Source of the DNA: Terriglobus roseus
GTDB lineage: Bacteria; Acidobacteriota; Terriglobia; Terriglobales; Acidobacteriaceae
Assembly: GCF_900105625.1 (NCBI RefSeq)
Contig: NZ_FNSD01000001.1
Location: 4,526,001 to 4,590,000, forward strand
Reading direction: 5' to 3'
Length of the DNA: 64,000 nt
Below, piece after piece: positions 33,472 to 41,916 of this stretch. The number at the start of each line of letters is the position of its first letter. Positions within the stretch are counted from its first letter, which is position 1. The notes beneath the pieces were generated by a model that saw nothing but the letters and a program-made list of their open reading frames with translations, ran no database searches and was not told the DNA's origin. Made by a program: the position numbers and the translations under genes.

Positions 33472-35238
33472 ATGGCAGACGAAGTAGTGAACCCGACCAA
33501 CGCATCGCACATCGTAACGCCCGTGGACGCAGCGGCGCCCATCAAGCCTGTGAAGGAAACGAAGGCACAAAAGAGCGAGCGCCTGAAGCTGGAGAAGAAC
33601 CCGTGGGAGACGTGGTCTGAGGTTCGCCAGTTTGCGCGCGAGGGCCGCGAGGCTGTGCTGCCGGACTGGGCAAACTTCTACTTCAAGTGGTGGGGAATCT
33701 ATACGCAGGGTGACGGCGTCGGCGCGGTTGGCGGCGTGGGTGGCGAAGGCAAGGTTACCGAATACTTCATGATGCGCGTTGGTATCCCCAATGGCATTCT
33801 GACCAGCGAGCAGACCCGCGTCATCGCTGACATTGCGCGCGACCATGGTCGCGACCTGGCTGACATCACAACGCGTCAGAACATCCAGTTTCACTGGCTT
33901 ACGATTGAGTCGCTGCCGCTGGTGGTCGATGCTCTGTCAGCCGTTGGCCTGACCCCGAAGGGCGCCTGCGGCGACGTGGTCCGAAACGTCACGGGCTGCC
34001 CGCTGGCCGGACTGCACAAGCATGAGTTGATCGATGCGGCACCGCTGGCGCAGCGTGTTGCAGCGCACCTTACCGCGCACCCGGACTTCGTGAACCTGCC
34101 GCGTAAGTTCAAGATCACCATCACCGGCTGCCCGGAGTGGTGCTCGTACCCGGAGATCAACGACATCGCACTCACCGGCGTGGAGCGCACGGTCGATGGC
34201 AAGCGTGAGGTTGGCTACTCCGTTCGCGTGGCGGGTGGCCTGTCGAAGGATCCGCATCTCGCGATCCGCCTGAATGCGTTCATCAAGCCGGAAGAGGCGG
34301 AAGAGGTCTGCTACAAGATCACGGAGATCTTCCGCGATCAGCAGGGTTCGCTGCGCGAAAGCCGCACGCACGCCCGCATGAAGTTCATGTTTATCAAGGA
34401 TGGCTGGACGGCCGAGAGCTTCCTGGCGGAACTGAACCGCAAGCTGGGCTACGAGCTTGATGCGGCGCCGGATGAAGTTGTTCCCGATGATCTTTTCCGC
34501 GACCACACGGGCGTGTTGCCGCAACAGCAGGATGGCCTTTCGACCGTAGGTATTACGGTCCTGCGTGGCCGCCTGAGCGCGAGCCAATTGCGCACACTTG
34601 CTGACCTGGCCGATGAGTTTGGCAACGGCGATGTGCGCTGCACGATTCAACAGAACATCCTGATCGTGAACGTTCCGAACGAGAAGGTACAGCCGCTGAT
34701 CGCGCGCATCAACGCGCTCGATCTGCATGTGGACGCGACCAACTTCTGGCGTGGCACCGTTGCCTGCACCGGCACGGAGTTCTGCAAGCTCGCGATCTCC
34801 GAGACGAAGGGTTTCGCACGCTGGCTGGTGGACGAGATGGAAGACCGCGTCCCCAATTTCGATCAGCAACTGCGCATCAATGTCACCGGCTGCCCGAACA
34901 ATTGTGGCCAGGCGTGGATCGCGGACATCGGCCTGGAAGGCAAGAAGATCAAGCACGAAGGCCAGATGGTGGATGCCTTCTACTTCTGCCTGGGCGGTGC
35001 GCTCGGTAAGCACGCCGGCTTCGCTCGTGCCGTGGGATACCGTGTTCCCGCGACGGAGGTGCCGGTGGCGATGGAGCGTTTGCTGAAGACGTACCTGAAG
35101 GACCGCACACCGGAAGAGAATCTGCGCCAGTACTTCGCACGCTTCAGCGACGAAGAGCTGCGCGGCCAACTCGCCGGAGCCGTCGTCGCGGCAGTCGAAC
35201 ATGACAAGCCGAGCGGACGTCCGCCGGCAGACGCATAG
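33472..35238 (+). CDS. Siroheme-dependent sulfite/nitrite reductase
   Basis: 588 residues. Two ferredoxin-like halves are followed by siroheme/4Fe-4S domains: WWGIYTQGDG and MMRVGIPNG, TRQNIQFHW, then the cysteine motifs ACTGTEFCKLA (C-x5-C, near residue 430) and VTGCPNNCGQ (C-x3-C, near 473). The first half repeats VTGCPLAGL and ITGCPEWCSYPEI. The enzyme reduces sulfite to sulfide or nitrite to ammonia by six electrons, probably from ferredoxin because no NADPH flavoprotein is beside it. Siroheme genes follow directly. The frame begins at a TTG (33457) but the ATG at 33472 fits better. Which anion is used cannot be decided here. Confidence 0.92.
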   Translation: MADEVVNPTNASHIVTPVDAAAPIKPVKETKAQKSERLKLEKNPWETWSEVRQFAREGREAVLPDWANFYFKWWGIYTQGDGVGAVGGVGGEGKVTEYFMMRVGIPNGILTSEQTRVIADIARDHGRDLADITTRQNIQFHWLTIESLPLVVDALSAVGLTPKGACGDVVRNVTGCPLAGLHKHELIDAAPLAQRVAAHLTAHPDFVNLPRKFKITITGCPEWCSYPEINDIALTGVERTVDGKREVGYSVRVAGGLSKDPHLAIRLNAFIKPEEAEEVCYKITEIFRDQQGSLRESRTHARMKFMFIKDGWTAESFLAELNRKLGYELDAAPDEVVPDDLFRDHTGVLPQQQDGLSTVGITVLRGRLSASQLRTLADLADEFGNGDVRCTIQQNILIVNVPNEKVQPLIARINALDLHVDATNFWRGTVACTGTEFCKLAISETKGFARWLVDEMEDRVPNFDQQLRINVTGCPNNCGQAWIADIGLEGKKIKHEGQMVDAFYFCLGGALGKHAGFARAVGYRVPATEVPVAMERLLKTYLKDRTPEENLRQYFARFSDEELRGQLAGAVVAAVEHDKPSGRPPADA

Positions 35239-35292
35239 AAAGCACCGGTGCACAACCGTCTCGGGTGCCTGACGAGACGGTAAGAATTTGGG

Positions 35293-35372
35293 GCCCCATT
35301 CTTTCGCGGCTGTATCGCGAAAAGGGTTGGGTATCGCGCACACAGCGCGACCCAATGATCCAGGCTGGGCCT
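35293..35372. repeat. Palindromic intergenic repeat, copy of the 14.7-14.9 kb family
   Basis: CCCCATTCTTTCGCGGC followed by TGTATCGCGAAAAGGGTTGGG forms a long imperfect hairpin, and GGGTATCGCGC..GCGCGACCC a second one. The reverse complement of 14855-14890 matches the first at almost every base, and 14746-14800 has the same plan. It lies between the reductase and met8-like genes. Confidence 0.75.
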
Positions 35373-35393
35373 TTCCGCTCAGGAGGAAATCTG

Positions 35394-36053
35394 ATGTCAC
35401 TCTTCCCGATATTCCTGAAGCTCACCGCACGCCGATGCCTCGTCGTCGGCGCAGGGTCGATCGCGGAGTCGAAAATCCAGAGCCTGCTGGACGCCGACGC
35501 GGATGTGACTGTCGTCGCAACGCGAGTCTCGCCGAAGGTACAAGAGCAGGCGGAGAGCGGCGAGATCAAGCTGCACCTGCGGGAGTTCGTTGAGAGCGAT
35601 CTTGAAGGGAACTTCCTTGTCGTTGCTGGAACCGATGTGCCGGAGGTCAACCGCGCGGTCTTTGCCGGTTGCGAGCAGCGCAATATCCTGGTGAACGCGG
35701 TCGATGATCCACCGTATTGCGACTACTACTTTCCATCGATCGTGAAGCGCGGTGATCTGCAGATTGCCATTTCGACTGCAGGCGAAAGTCCGGCACTGGC
35801 GCAGCGATTGCGTAAGGAATTGAACGCGCAGTTGCCGTTGGATCTTGGTCCCTGGCTGATGGAACTGGGCCGTCTGCGCCGCGAAGTGTTGGGTATGGAA
35901 CCGCTGGGCGAGCCCCGCAAAATGTTGCTGCACCAACTGGCGCAGCGCGAAGTCTGCGGCGCCGAGGCTTGCCCGTCCCGGGAGATGGCTCGGGCCCATG
36001 CGCGTGAGAACTATCCGGAACGCAATCCGCAACTGGTGGAGAAGCGATCGTGA
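35394..36053 (+). CDS. Precorrin-2 dehydrogenase / sirohydrochlorin ferrochelatase (Met8-like)
   Basis: 219 residues from an ATG with a perfect AGGAGG at 35381-35386; the longer frame from 35265 runs through the repeat. NAD-binding start MSLFPIFLKLTARRCLVVGAGSIAESKIQSLL, then VVAGTDVPEVNRAVF, VNAVDDPPYCDYYFPSIVKRGDLQIAISTAGESPALAQRLRKEL as in the N-terminal half of CysG. It oxidises precorrin-2 to sirohydrochlorin and may insert iron, making siroheme for the reductase upstream. The Met8/CysG catalytic Asp lies in VDDPPYCDY. The next gene overlaps its stop by four bases (GTGA). Confidence 0.93.
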   Translation: MSLFPIFLKLTARRCLVVGAGSIAESKIQSLLDADADVTVVATRVSPKVQEQAESGEIKLHLREFVESDLEGNFLVVAGTDVPEVNRAVFAGCEQRNILVNAVDDPPYCDYYFPSIVKRGDLQIAISTAGESPALAQRLRKELNAQLPLDLGPWLMELGRLRREVLGMEPLGEPRKMLLHQLAQREVCGAEACPSREMARAHARENYPERNPQLVEKRS

Positions 36054-36838
36054 GCGCGCAGAAGGGAACCGTCTACCTCGTCGGAGCCGGCCCCGGAGAC
36101 CCCGACCTGCTGACGCTGAAGGCTGCTCGACTGCTGGCGACAGCGGATGTTGTGCTGCACGACGACCTTGTGCCTGATGCAATCGTCGCGATGGCCAATC
36201 CGCAGGCCCTGATCACCAGCGTGGGAAAGCGGTGCGGACGGCCACGCATCACGCAAGCCGGAATTCACGAATTGATGATCGACTCTGCACGCCGCAACCT
36301 GAGCGTTGTGCGTCTGAAGTCGGGTGACCCGCTCGTCTTTGGGCGCGCCGCGGAAGAGCTGAATGCATTGACGGAGGCGGACATTCCCGCAGAGGTTGTG
36401 CCGGGCGTCTCTGCCGTCTTCGCTGCGGGAGCCGCGCTGCAACTGCCCCTGACCGACCGGCGCACCGCTTCGAAACTTATCCTGATCGCAGGCCAGCATG
36501 CCGCGGACAAGTCCGCGCCGCCGCCGATGTGGAATGGTCCGCTGCCGGAAGACGCAACGCTGGCAATCTACATGCCAGGAAGAAATCTCTCAGCGCTTGC
36601 CGAGGAGATGCACAAGAACGGAGTTGCCGCAGATATGCCGTGTGTGGCCATCTCATGTGCCGCAACTCCACGGCAACGCGCAGATGCTGCGACGCTCTCC
36701 CACTTCAGTGAACTGCAGCCCGGTCCGGCGCCGCTGCTCGTCTTGATCGGGCGCGCAATGCAGCCCATGCTGCGAACGGCAAACGACGAGGCCGCGCATC
36801 GTGCGATCGCCGAAGTGATCTCGACACTGAGTCTGTAG
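36050..36838 (+). CDS. cobA: Uroporphyrinogen-III C-methyltransferase (SUMT)
   Basis: 262 residues, tetrapyrrole methylase fold: VYLVGAGPGDPDLLTLKAARLL, VLHDDLV, GKRCGRPRITQ and VVRLKSGDPLVFGRAAEE, then VPGVSAVFAAGAALQLPLTDR. It makes precorrin-2 from uroporphyrinogen III with two SAM, the first step towards siroheme. The GTG start overlaps the stop of the Met8-like gene, so with the reductase this forms a three-gene siroheme unit in which CysG activities are split over two proteins. The symbol cobA is used for the SUMT activity; it could equally be called cysG-C. Confidence 0.93.
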   Translation: MSAQKGTVYLVGAGPGDPDLLTLKAARLLATADVVLHDDLVPDAIVAMANPQALITSVGKRCGRPRITQAGIHELMIDSARRNLSVVRLKSGDPLVFGRAAEELNALTEADIPAEVVPGVSAVFAAGAALQLPLTDRRTASKLILIAGQHAADKSAPPPMWNGPLPEDATLAIYMPGRNLSALAEEMHKNGVAADMPCVAISCAATPRQRADAATLSHFSELQPGPAPLLVLIGRAMQPMLRTANDEAAHRAIAEVISTLSL

Positions 36839-36844
36839 TCTCCG

Positions 36845-39800
36845 CTACTTCACACGCTTCGCTGGGATGACTGACTCCGGTACTTCCGCCGTGGGCAGGT
36901 AGCCATAGAGCAGATACTGCTGCCGACGTTCGCGAAACTTCCAGAGATCTTGTTCCCATGCAGCAGCAATGTCGTGCGGATCCTTGCCTGCGGCGAGAGC
37001 CTGCATGGTGGCGTCGTTGGCAATGATCTTCTTTGCGTTCGTAAAGGAAAACTGCGTTGGATACTGTGCGTGCACGGCGCTGAGTAACTCGGCACCCATC
37101 GCGGGCGCGTCGAAGCGGGTGCGGTCGGTTACGGTCGCACGCACGCCGTGAATCGTCTGTCCTGCGAAGGGGTATGGCTTTGTTGGGGTGAAGGTGACGG
37201 GCGCGAAGGTGATGCCGATCAACTTGCGCGCATTGAGCGTGTCAGCCAGCTTCTGCGCCTCAGCGTCGGTCGCGATCCAGGCCGCGCCTACCTGCTCGAA
37301 GGGAGCGTCGGTGCCACGGCCGACGGATAGGTTCGTCATTTCGGCGAAGGCGATGCCGGTATAGGTGGTGGCCGCTGACAGGCTCTGCAGGTTCGGCGAT
37401 GGATTCACCCACGGCAGGCCGGTCTGGTCGTACCAGAGGCCGCGTTGCCAGTTCTGCATGGGCACCACGGTCAGCTTCGCACCCAGATGCCGTTCGCCGT
37501 TGAAGTAGCCGGCGAGCTCGCCCATGGTGAGGCCCAGTGACATTGGCTCGTCACCGTAGTTGATGTAGCTCTCCGTCCCAGGATCGCTCTTTGGCCCGGT
37601 CACCATTACGCCGCTGATAAGTGCGGGGCGGTCCAGTACGACGACTGGCGTACCTGTCTTTGCAGCGGACTCAAGCACATAGGCCATCTCGGTCTCGTAG
37701 GTGTAGAAGCGAGCACCCGCATCCTGTAGATCGATGAGGATTGCGTCCAGCTTCTGCAGGTCTTCCGCCTTGGGTTTCCGGTCTTCCAGCTTCGCGCCGT
37801 AGAGCGAGACCACGGGCAGTCGCGTCGCCGCATCGACCGCGTTGCCCAGGCCCTCTTTGTCTTCTGCTCCGAGGATCCCGTGCTCTGGTGCGAAGAGGGT
37901 TGTCAGCTCCAGACCATTCGATTTTTGCGCGGCGAGCACGTCGATGGTGCGCTTGCCGTTACGATCCAGGCCTGTGTTGTTGGTGAGCAGACCCACCCTC
38001 AGATGGCCAGCCATGCGCGAGGGCAAGGCGTGCAGCGTGCGGAAGTTCGTCGCTTCCAGGACATCGATGCCGGTGAGCGTCTGCTTGTCAGCGAGCGGCT
38101 TGTCCAGCAGAAGCGCGCGTGCGGCTGCGGTTGCGAGCTTACCGCGCAGGGGCGTAATCGCGGCGCGACCACGGGGGTGCACGGCGTTCGCCAGCAGGAT
38201 CACGTAGCTATCGCTGCGTGGGTCCATCCAGATGCTGGTACCGGTAAAGCCTGTGTGGCCGAAGCTGCCGACCGGGTAGATATCACCGCGTGGGCGTGAG
38301 AAGGGCGAGTCAACATCCCACCCAAAGGCTCGCAGCCCCTTTGCGCCCGTGGGCTGCTCAGGCCGGCACATCAGTTCCAGGGAAGATTGCTTGAGAGGGA
38401 AGGTACTCGGCCGGCCTGCGAGTCGGTCCAGCAACGCCTGCGCGAAGAGCGACACATCCGCCGCGGTCGAGAAGACACCTGCATGACCGGCAACACCACC
38501 CATCCGGCGAGTGGTGGGATCATGGACCTCACCGCGCAACAGGCGATCGTCTGCCATTGGCTTGTCATCGTTGTGTGCGGTGGGTGCGATCATCGGCTTC
38601 AGATTGGCGGACGGATTGTAGGTCGTGTGCACCATACCCATTGGTGCAAAGACGTGTTTCGCAGCGTAGACATTGAGAGGTTCGCCGCTTAGCTTCTCCA
38701 CGATGGCGCCGAGAGTGATGAAGTTGATGTCGGAGTATTTAAACGTCAGGCCCGGAGGCCCATAGGGAGCGGACTCCATGGCACGCTTCACGCCCTCTAC
38801 CTTGCCGCTCCATGCATCGGTCAGCGACACGTCTTCTTTCAGACCGCTGTAGTGCGTCAGCAACTGGCGGATGGTGATATTGCTCTTGCCGTTCGCGGCA
38901 AACTCCGGGAGGTACTTCACGACGGGATCGTCGAACTGCAGTTTGCCGGCTTCGTACATCTGCATGATGGCGACCGAGGTCGAGATGCACTTGGAGAGCG
39001 ACGCCATGTCGTAGATGGTGTCTTCGCTGGCTGGTTCAATTGCGGGATCTTCCGCGCGATTGCCGTAGGCCTTGTGGAAGACCACCTTGCCGCCGCTGCC
39101 GATGACCACGACGCCACCGGGCAATAACTTCGCCGCCAACCCGGTCTGCATCACCGACTCGACCTCGCTGAAGTTGTAAGTCTGTGCGCCTGCGGCACCG
39201 GTGCCTGCGAACAGGATCACCAGCGCGGTAGTAACGGCTGCGCGCTTGTGCTTCGTGACCATACTTGCCAGTGATCCGACGACGAACGTCGTTACGGAGC
39301 CCAGCAGGACATACCAGGTATAAGCGATCTTCGACAGCATGAAGCCTCGGATGTGCAGCGATGGCACTGGAAGAATGGTTGGCAGAAACAGCGCCAGGTT
39401 CAGCGTGAACCCGACGATCAAGCCCGTGACCGCACCGGCCTGCGTGGCGTATTTCGTAATGGTGCCCAGGAGGAAGACGCCGAGTAGTGCGCCGTAGGCG
39501 ACGGATGCGATGGAGAGGCCAAGTTCGACCACGTGTCCCTTGCCTCCGGCCTGTACGGAATAGATGGCGATGCCGATCAGGATCGCTGCCCAGAAGACCG
39601 TCGCAACACGCGAAAGCAGGTTCCGTTCCTTGTCGGTCGCGTTGGGTTTCAGGTGCAGATAGAAATCGATGATGGTCGTCGACGACAGCGAGTTCAACGC
39701 TGCCGAAAGGTTCGACATGGCCGCTGCAAGGATCGCTGCGATCAAAAGGCCAGCGATGCCAACGGGCATCTGCTGCACGATGAAGGCAGGGAAGAGCCGG

Positions 39801-40735
39801 TCCGATCCTTTGACGGTGAGCAGTGCCGGGTGCTGCCCATAGAAGACGAAGAGGCCAGCGCCAATGACGAGGAAGAGCGTGAATTGGAGGAAGACCACGC
39901 CACCACTGGCCAGCAGGGACACGCGCGCATCGCGCAGGTTCCTGGCTGCCAACAGGCGCTGCACCATCAACTGGTCGGTACCGTGCGAGGCCATCGTGAG
40001 GAAGGCGCCACCGATAAGACCGGCCCAGAAGGTGTAGGTCGTCGTCAGGTTCATACCGAAGTTGAAAACCTGAAGCTTGCCCGCAGCGCCGGTAATGGCA
40101 TGGACGGTCGTCCAGCCTCCGTCGATCTTTGAGCCAAGCGTGAAGAGTGCGATGACGGTGCCGCCGACGTACAGGCCCATCTGCACGACGTCGGTCCAGA
40201 TAACGGCCGCCATGCCGCCCTCGAAGGTGTAGACCAGCGTCAGCAGGCTGATGATCACGATACTGGCTATGTCGTTCGTGCCGATAGCGATGCCGACGAC
40301 GATGCTGACCGCGTACACTCGCACACCCTCTGCCGCAGCGCGCGTCAGCAGGAAGAGGCCAGCCGTAACCTTATGCAGTACCCGGCCGAAGCGCTTGTCG
40401 ATCAACTGGTAGGCGGTGAACAGTTCCCCATCGAAGTAGCGCGGCAGGAACAGGATGCAGATAAGAATGCGGCCGACCATGTAGCCGAAGACCAACTGCA
40501 GGAAGGTAAAGTTGCCGCCAAACGCGATGCCGGGCACGCTGATGATGGTCAGCGTGCTCGTCTCCGCCGAGACGATGGAGAGGGCAATCGCCCACCAGGG
40601 CACGCTGCGTTCCGCAAGGAAGTACGAGGCAAGGCTCTTATCGCCGCCTTTGCGAAAGCGCAGGCCGAAGAGCGTGATGCCCAGCAGGTAGACAACGATC
40701 AGAGCAAGGTCAAAGGCGTGGAGCCGTGTCGGCAT
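36845..40735 (-). CDS. Tripartite fusion: sodium/solute symporter + serine hydrolase + NamZ (DUF1343)
   Basis: 1296 residues. About 1-495 is an SSS-family symporter with 13 helices (start MPTRLHAFDLALIVVYLLG; YFLAERSVPWWAIALSIV; ETSTLTIISVPGIAFGGNF; GTDQLMVQRLLAARN; AAAMSNLSAALNSLSSTTI). Near 500-520 an internal Met, basic stretch KHKR and hydrophobic run ending in AGAQ look like a retained signal peptide. About 525-880 is a class-C beta-lactamase-type hydrolase with SxxK (MASLSKCIST), YSD and HTG (FGHTGFTG) motifs. About 895-1296 is DUF1343/NamZ (LLTNNTG, FAPEHGILG, DLQDAGARFYTYETEM, SPNLQSL), an exo-N-acetylmuramidase family. The gene is followed by cobA in convergent orientation and preceded by nagA on the same strand. 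A periplasmic enzyme pair tethered to its transporter for muropeptide salvage is the inferred job. Confidence 0.88.
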   Translation of the reverse strand: MPTRLHAFDLALIVVYLLGITLFGLRFRKGGDKSLASYFLAERSVPWWAIALSIVSAETSTLTIISVPGIAFGGNFTFLQLVFGYMVGRILICILFLPRYFDGELFTAYQLIDKRFGRVLHKVTAGLFLLTRAAAEGVRVYAVSIVVGIAIGTNDIASIVIISLLTLVYTFEGGMAAVIWTDVVQMGLYVGGTVIALFTLGSKIDGGWTTVHAITGAAGKLQVFNFGMNLTTTYTFWAGLIGGAFLTMASHGTDQLMVQRLLAARNLRDARVSLLASGGVVFLQFTLFLVIGAGLFVFYGQHPALLTVKGSDRLFPAFIVQQMPVGIAGLLIAAILAAAMSNLSAALNSLSSTTIIDFYLHLKPNATDKERNLLSRVATVFWAAILIGIAIYSVQAGGKGHVVELGLSIASVAYGALLGVFLLGTITKYATQAGAVTGLIVGFTLNLALFLPTILPVPSLHIRGFMLSKIAYTWYVLLGSVTTFVVGSLASMVTKHKRAAVTTALVILFAGTGAAGAQTYNFSEVESVMQTGLAAKLLPGGVVVIGSGGKVVFHKAYGNRAEDPAIEPASEDTIYDMASLSKCISTSVAIMQMYEAGKLQFDDPVVKYLPEFAANGKSNITIRQLLTHYSGLKEDVSLTDAWSGKVEGVKRAMESAPYGPPGLTFKYSDINFITLGAIVEKLSGEPLNVYAAKHVFAPMGMVHTTYNPSANLKPMIAPTAHNDDKPMADDRLLRGEVHDPTTRRMGGVAGHAGVFSTAADVSLFAQALLDRLAGRPSTFPLKQSSLELMCRPEQPTGAKGLRAFGWDVDSPFSRPRGDIYPVGSFGHTGFTGTSIWMDPRSDSYVILLANAVHPRGRAAITPLRGKLATAAARALLLDKPLADKQTLTGIDVLEATNFRTLHALPSRMAGHLRVGLLTNNTGLDRNGKRTIDVLAAQKSNGLELTTLFAPEHGILGAEDKEGLGNAVDAATRLPVVSLYGAKLEDRKPKAEDLQKLDAILIDLQDAGARFYTYETEMAYVLESAAKTGTPVVVLDRPALISGVMVTGPKSDPGTESYINYGDEPMSLGLTMGELAGYFNGERHLGAKLTVVPMQNWQRGLWYDQTGLPWVNPSPNLQSLSAATTYTGIAFAEMTNLSVGRGTDAPFEQVGAAWIATDAEAQKLADTLNARKLIGITFAPVTFTPTKPYPFAGQTIHGVRATVTDRTRFDAPAMGAELLSAVHAQYPTQFSFTNAKKIIANDATMQALAAGKDPHDIAAAWEQDLWKFRERRQQYLLYGYLPTAEVPESVIPAKRVK

Positions 40736-40761
40736 ACGTGAAAGTGTACTGTGATCGCCAC

Positions 40762-41916
40762 TTACGTGGGCAACATCTGTCCTCGAAGGATGGTACCGGT
40801 GCGCCGGCCTGCATCGTCGAACAGGTTGAAGTCTGCCCACTCACTTGCGGATGGGAGCCCCAGCATCGCCGCCGGATTGCGGCTTGCAAGGCGCACTGCA
40901 GAGGGCAAGTCGATCCCGGTGAATGTCTGCACGTTGGCTACCGCGCGGTCCATCGTCAGTACAGAACCGGCGAGAGCGCCATCGTGCATGGCGACGCCGT
41001 TTTCCACGTGAGCGAGCATGTCGCCCAGAAGATAGTCGCCGTCCGGCATGCCGGTCGCTGCCATACCGTCCGTCACAAGGATCGCGTGCTCTAGACCCTT
41101 CATGCGCAACCACAGCCGCACGGCCTCCGGGGTGGTATGTATGCCATCGCAGATCAGCTCGGCATAGAGTTTGTCTGCATCGAGGACAACGCCCAGCATG
41201 CCCGGCTCGCGCTGGGTCAGGCCGCGCATGGCGTTGAATGTGTGGGTCGCAGAAACAGCGCCCGCTGCAATGCCCGCGCGCGCTTCGGTTGCAACGGCGT
41301 CACTATGTCCCAGGCTGACGCGCACGCCTTTGCTGCTGACGTACTGGATGAGTTCAAGAGCGCCCGGCAGCTCCGGGGCGATGGTCATCAGGTGGATATG
41401 GCCCCGTGCTGCCTCCGCGAAGCGATCGTAAAGGTCGATCACAGGCTGCTGCAGTTTCTCCGGCGCATGCACGCCACGCTTGTTGTGCGAGAGGAACGGA
41501 CCTTCGAGGTGGATGCCGATGGGCGTGGCTGCAAGCTGCGAAGCGGGACCCGCTTCGATAGACGTTGCAATGGTGTCGAGCGCGCGCAGGATCTCATCCA
41601 CGCCAGCGGTCACAGTGGTTGCGAGGAAGCGGGTTGTGCCATGCGCTGCCAGCACCTGCGCCACAGTGCCGATGGCGTCCGTCGCGCCCTCCATGACATC
41701 GCGGCCACCGGCGCCATGCACATGCACGTCCAGAAACCCGCTGGACAGCGTGGTCTCCGGCAGATGTAACGTGCCTTCCAGCGCAGTGTGCGCTGCCGTG
41801 GTTGTGAGGCTTTCGATGCGACCTTCGTTCAGAAGAATCAACGGCTGGGAGATCACCCCATCCGGGGTGATCAAGGCCTTCGCCGTAACGGCTCGTGGGG
41901 AATTGTTCGTAGTCAT
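40762..41916 (-). CDS. nagA: N-acetylglucosamine-6-phosphate deacetylase
   Basis: 384 residues, amidohydrolase fold. The start ATG overlaps the GH20 stop (ATGA). Landmarks are FLDVHVHGAGGRDVMEG (HxH metal box), HLEGPFLSHNKRGVHAPE, GHSDAVATEARAG, TFNAMRGLTQREPGMLG, and the catalytic Asp in ILVTDGMAATGMPDGDYLLG. It deacetylates GlcNAc-6-P (and possibly MurNAc-6-P-derived sugar), feeding amino sugars into glycolysis through NagB. It lies between the GH20 enzyme and the symporter fusion, 26 bases from the latter. Confidence 0.95.
   Translation of the reverse strand: MTTNNSPRAVTAKALITPDGVISQPLILLNEGRIESLTTTAAHTALEGTLHLPETTLSSGFLDVHVHGAGGRDVMEGATDAIGTVAQVLAAHGTTRFLATTVTAGVDEILRALDTIATSIEAGPASQLAATPIGIHLEGPFLSHNKRGVHAPEKLQQPVIDLYDRFAEAARGHIHLMTIAPELPGALELIQYVSSKGVRVSLGHSDAVATEARAGIAAGAVSATHTFNAMRGLTQREPGMLGVVLDADKLYAELICDGIHTTPEAVRLWLRMKGLEHAILVTDGMAATGMPDGDYLLGDMLAHVENGVAMHDGALAGSVLTMDRAVANVQTFTGIDLPSAVRLASRNPAAMLGLPSASEWADFNLFDDAGRRTGTILRGQMLPT

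Noticed and set aside
33937-35400. 487-codon minus-strand frame opposite the sulfite/nitrite reductase
   Set aside because: Antisense shadow; the plus-strand gene has all siroheme and cluster cysteines.
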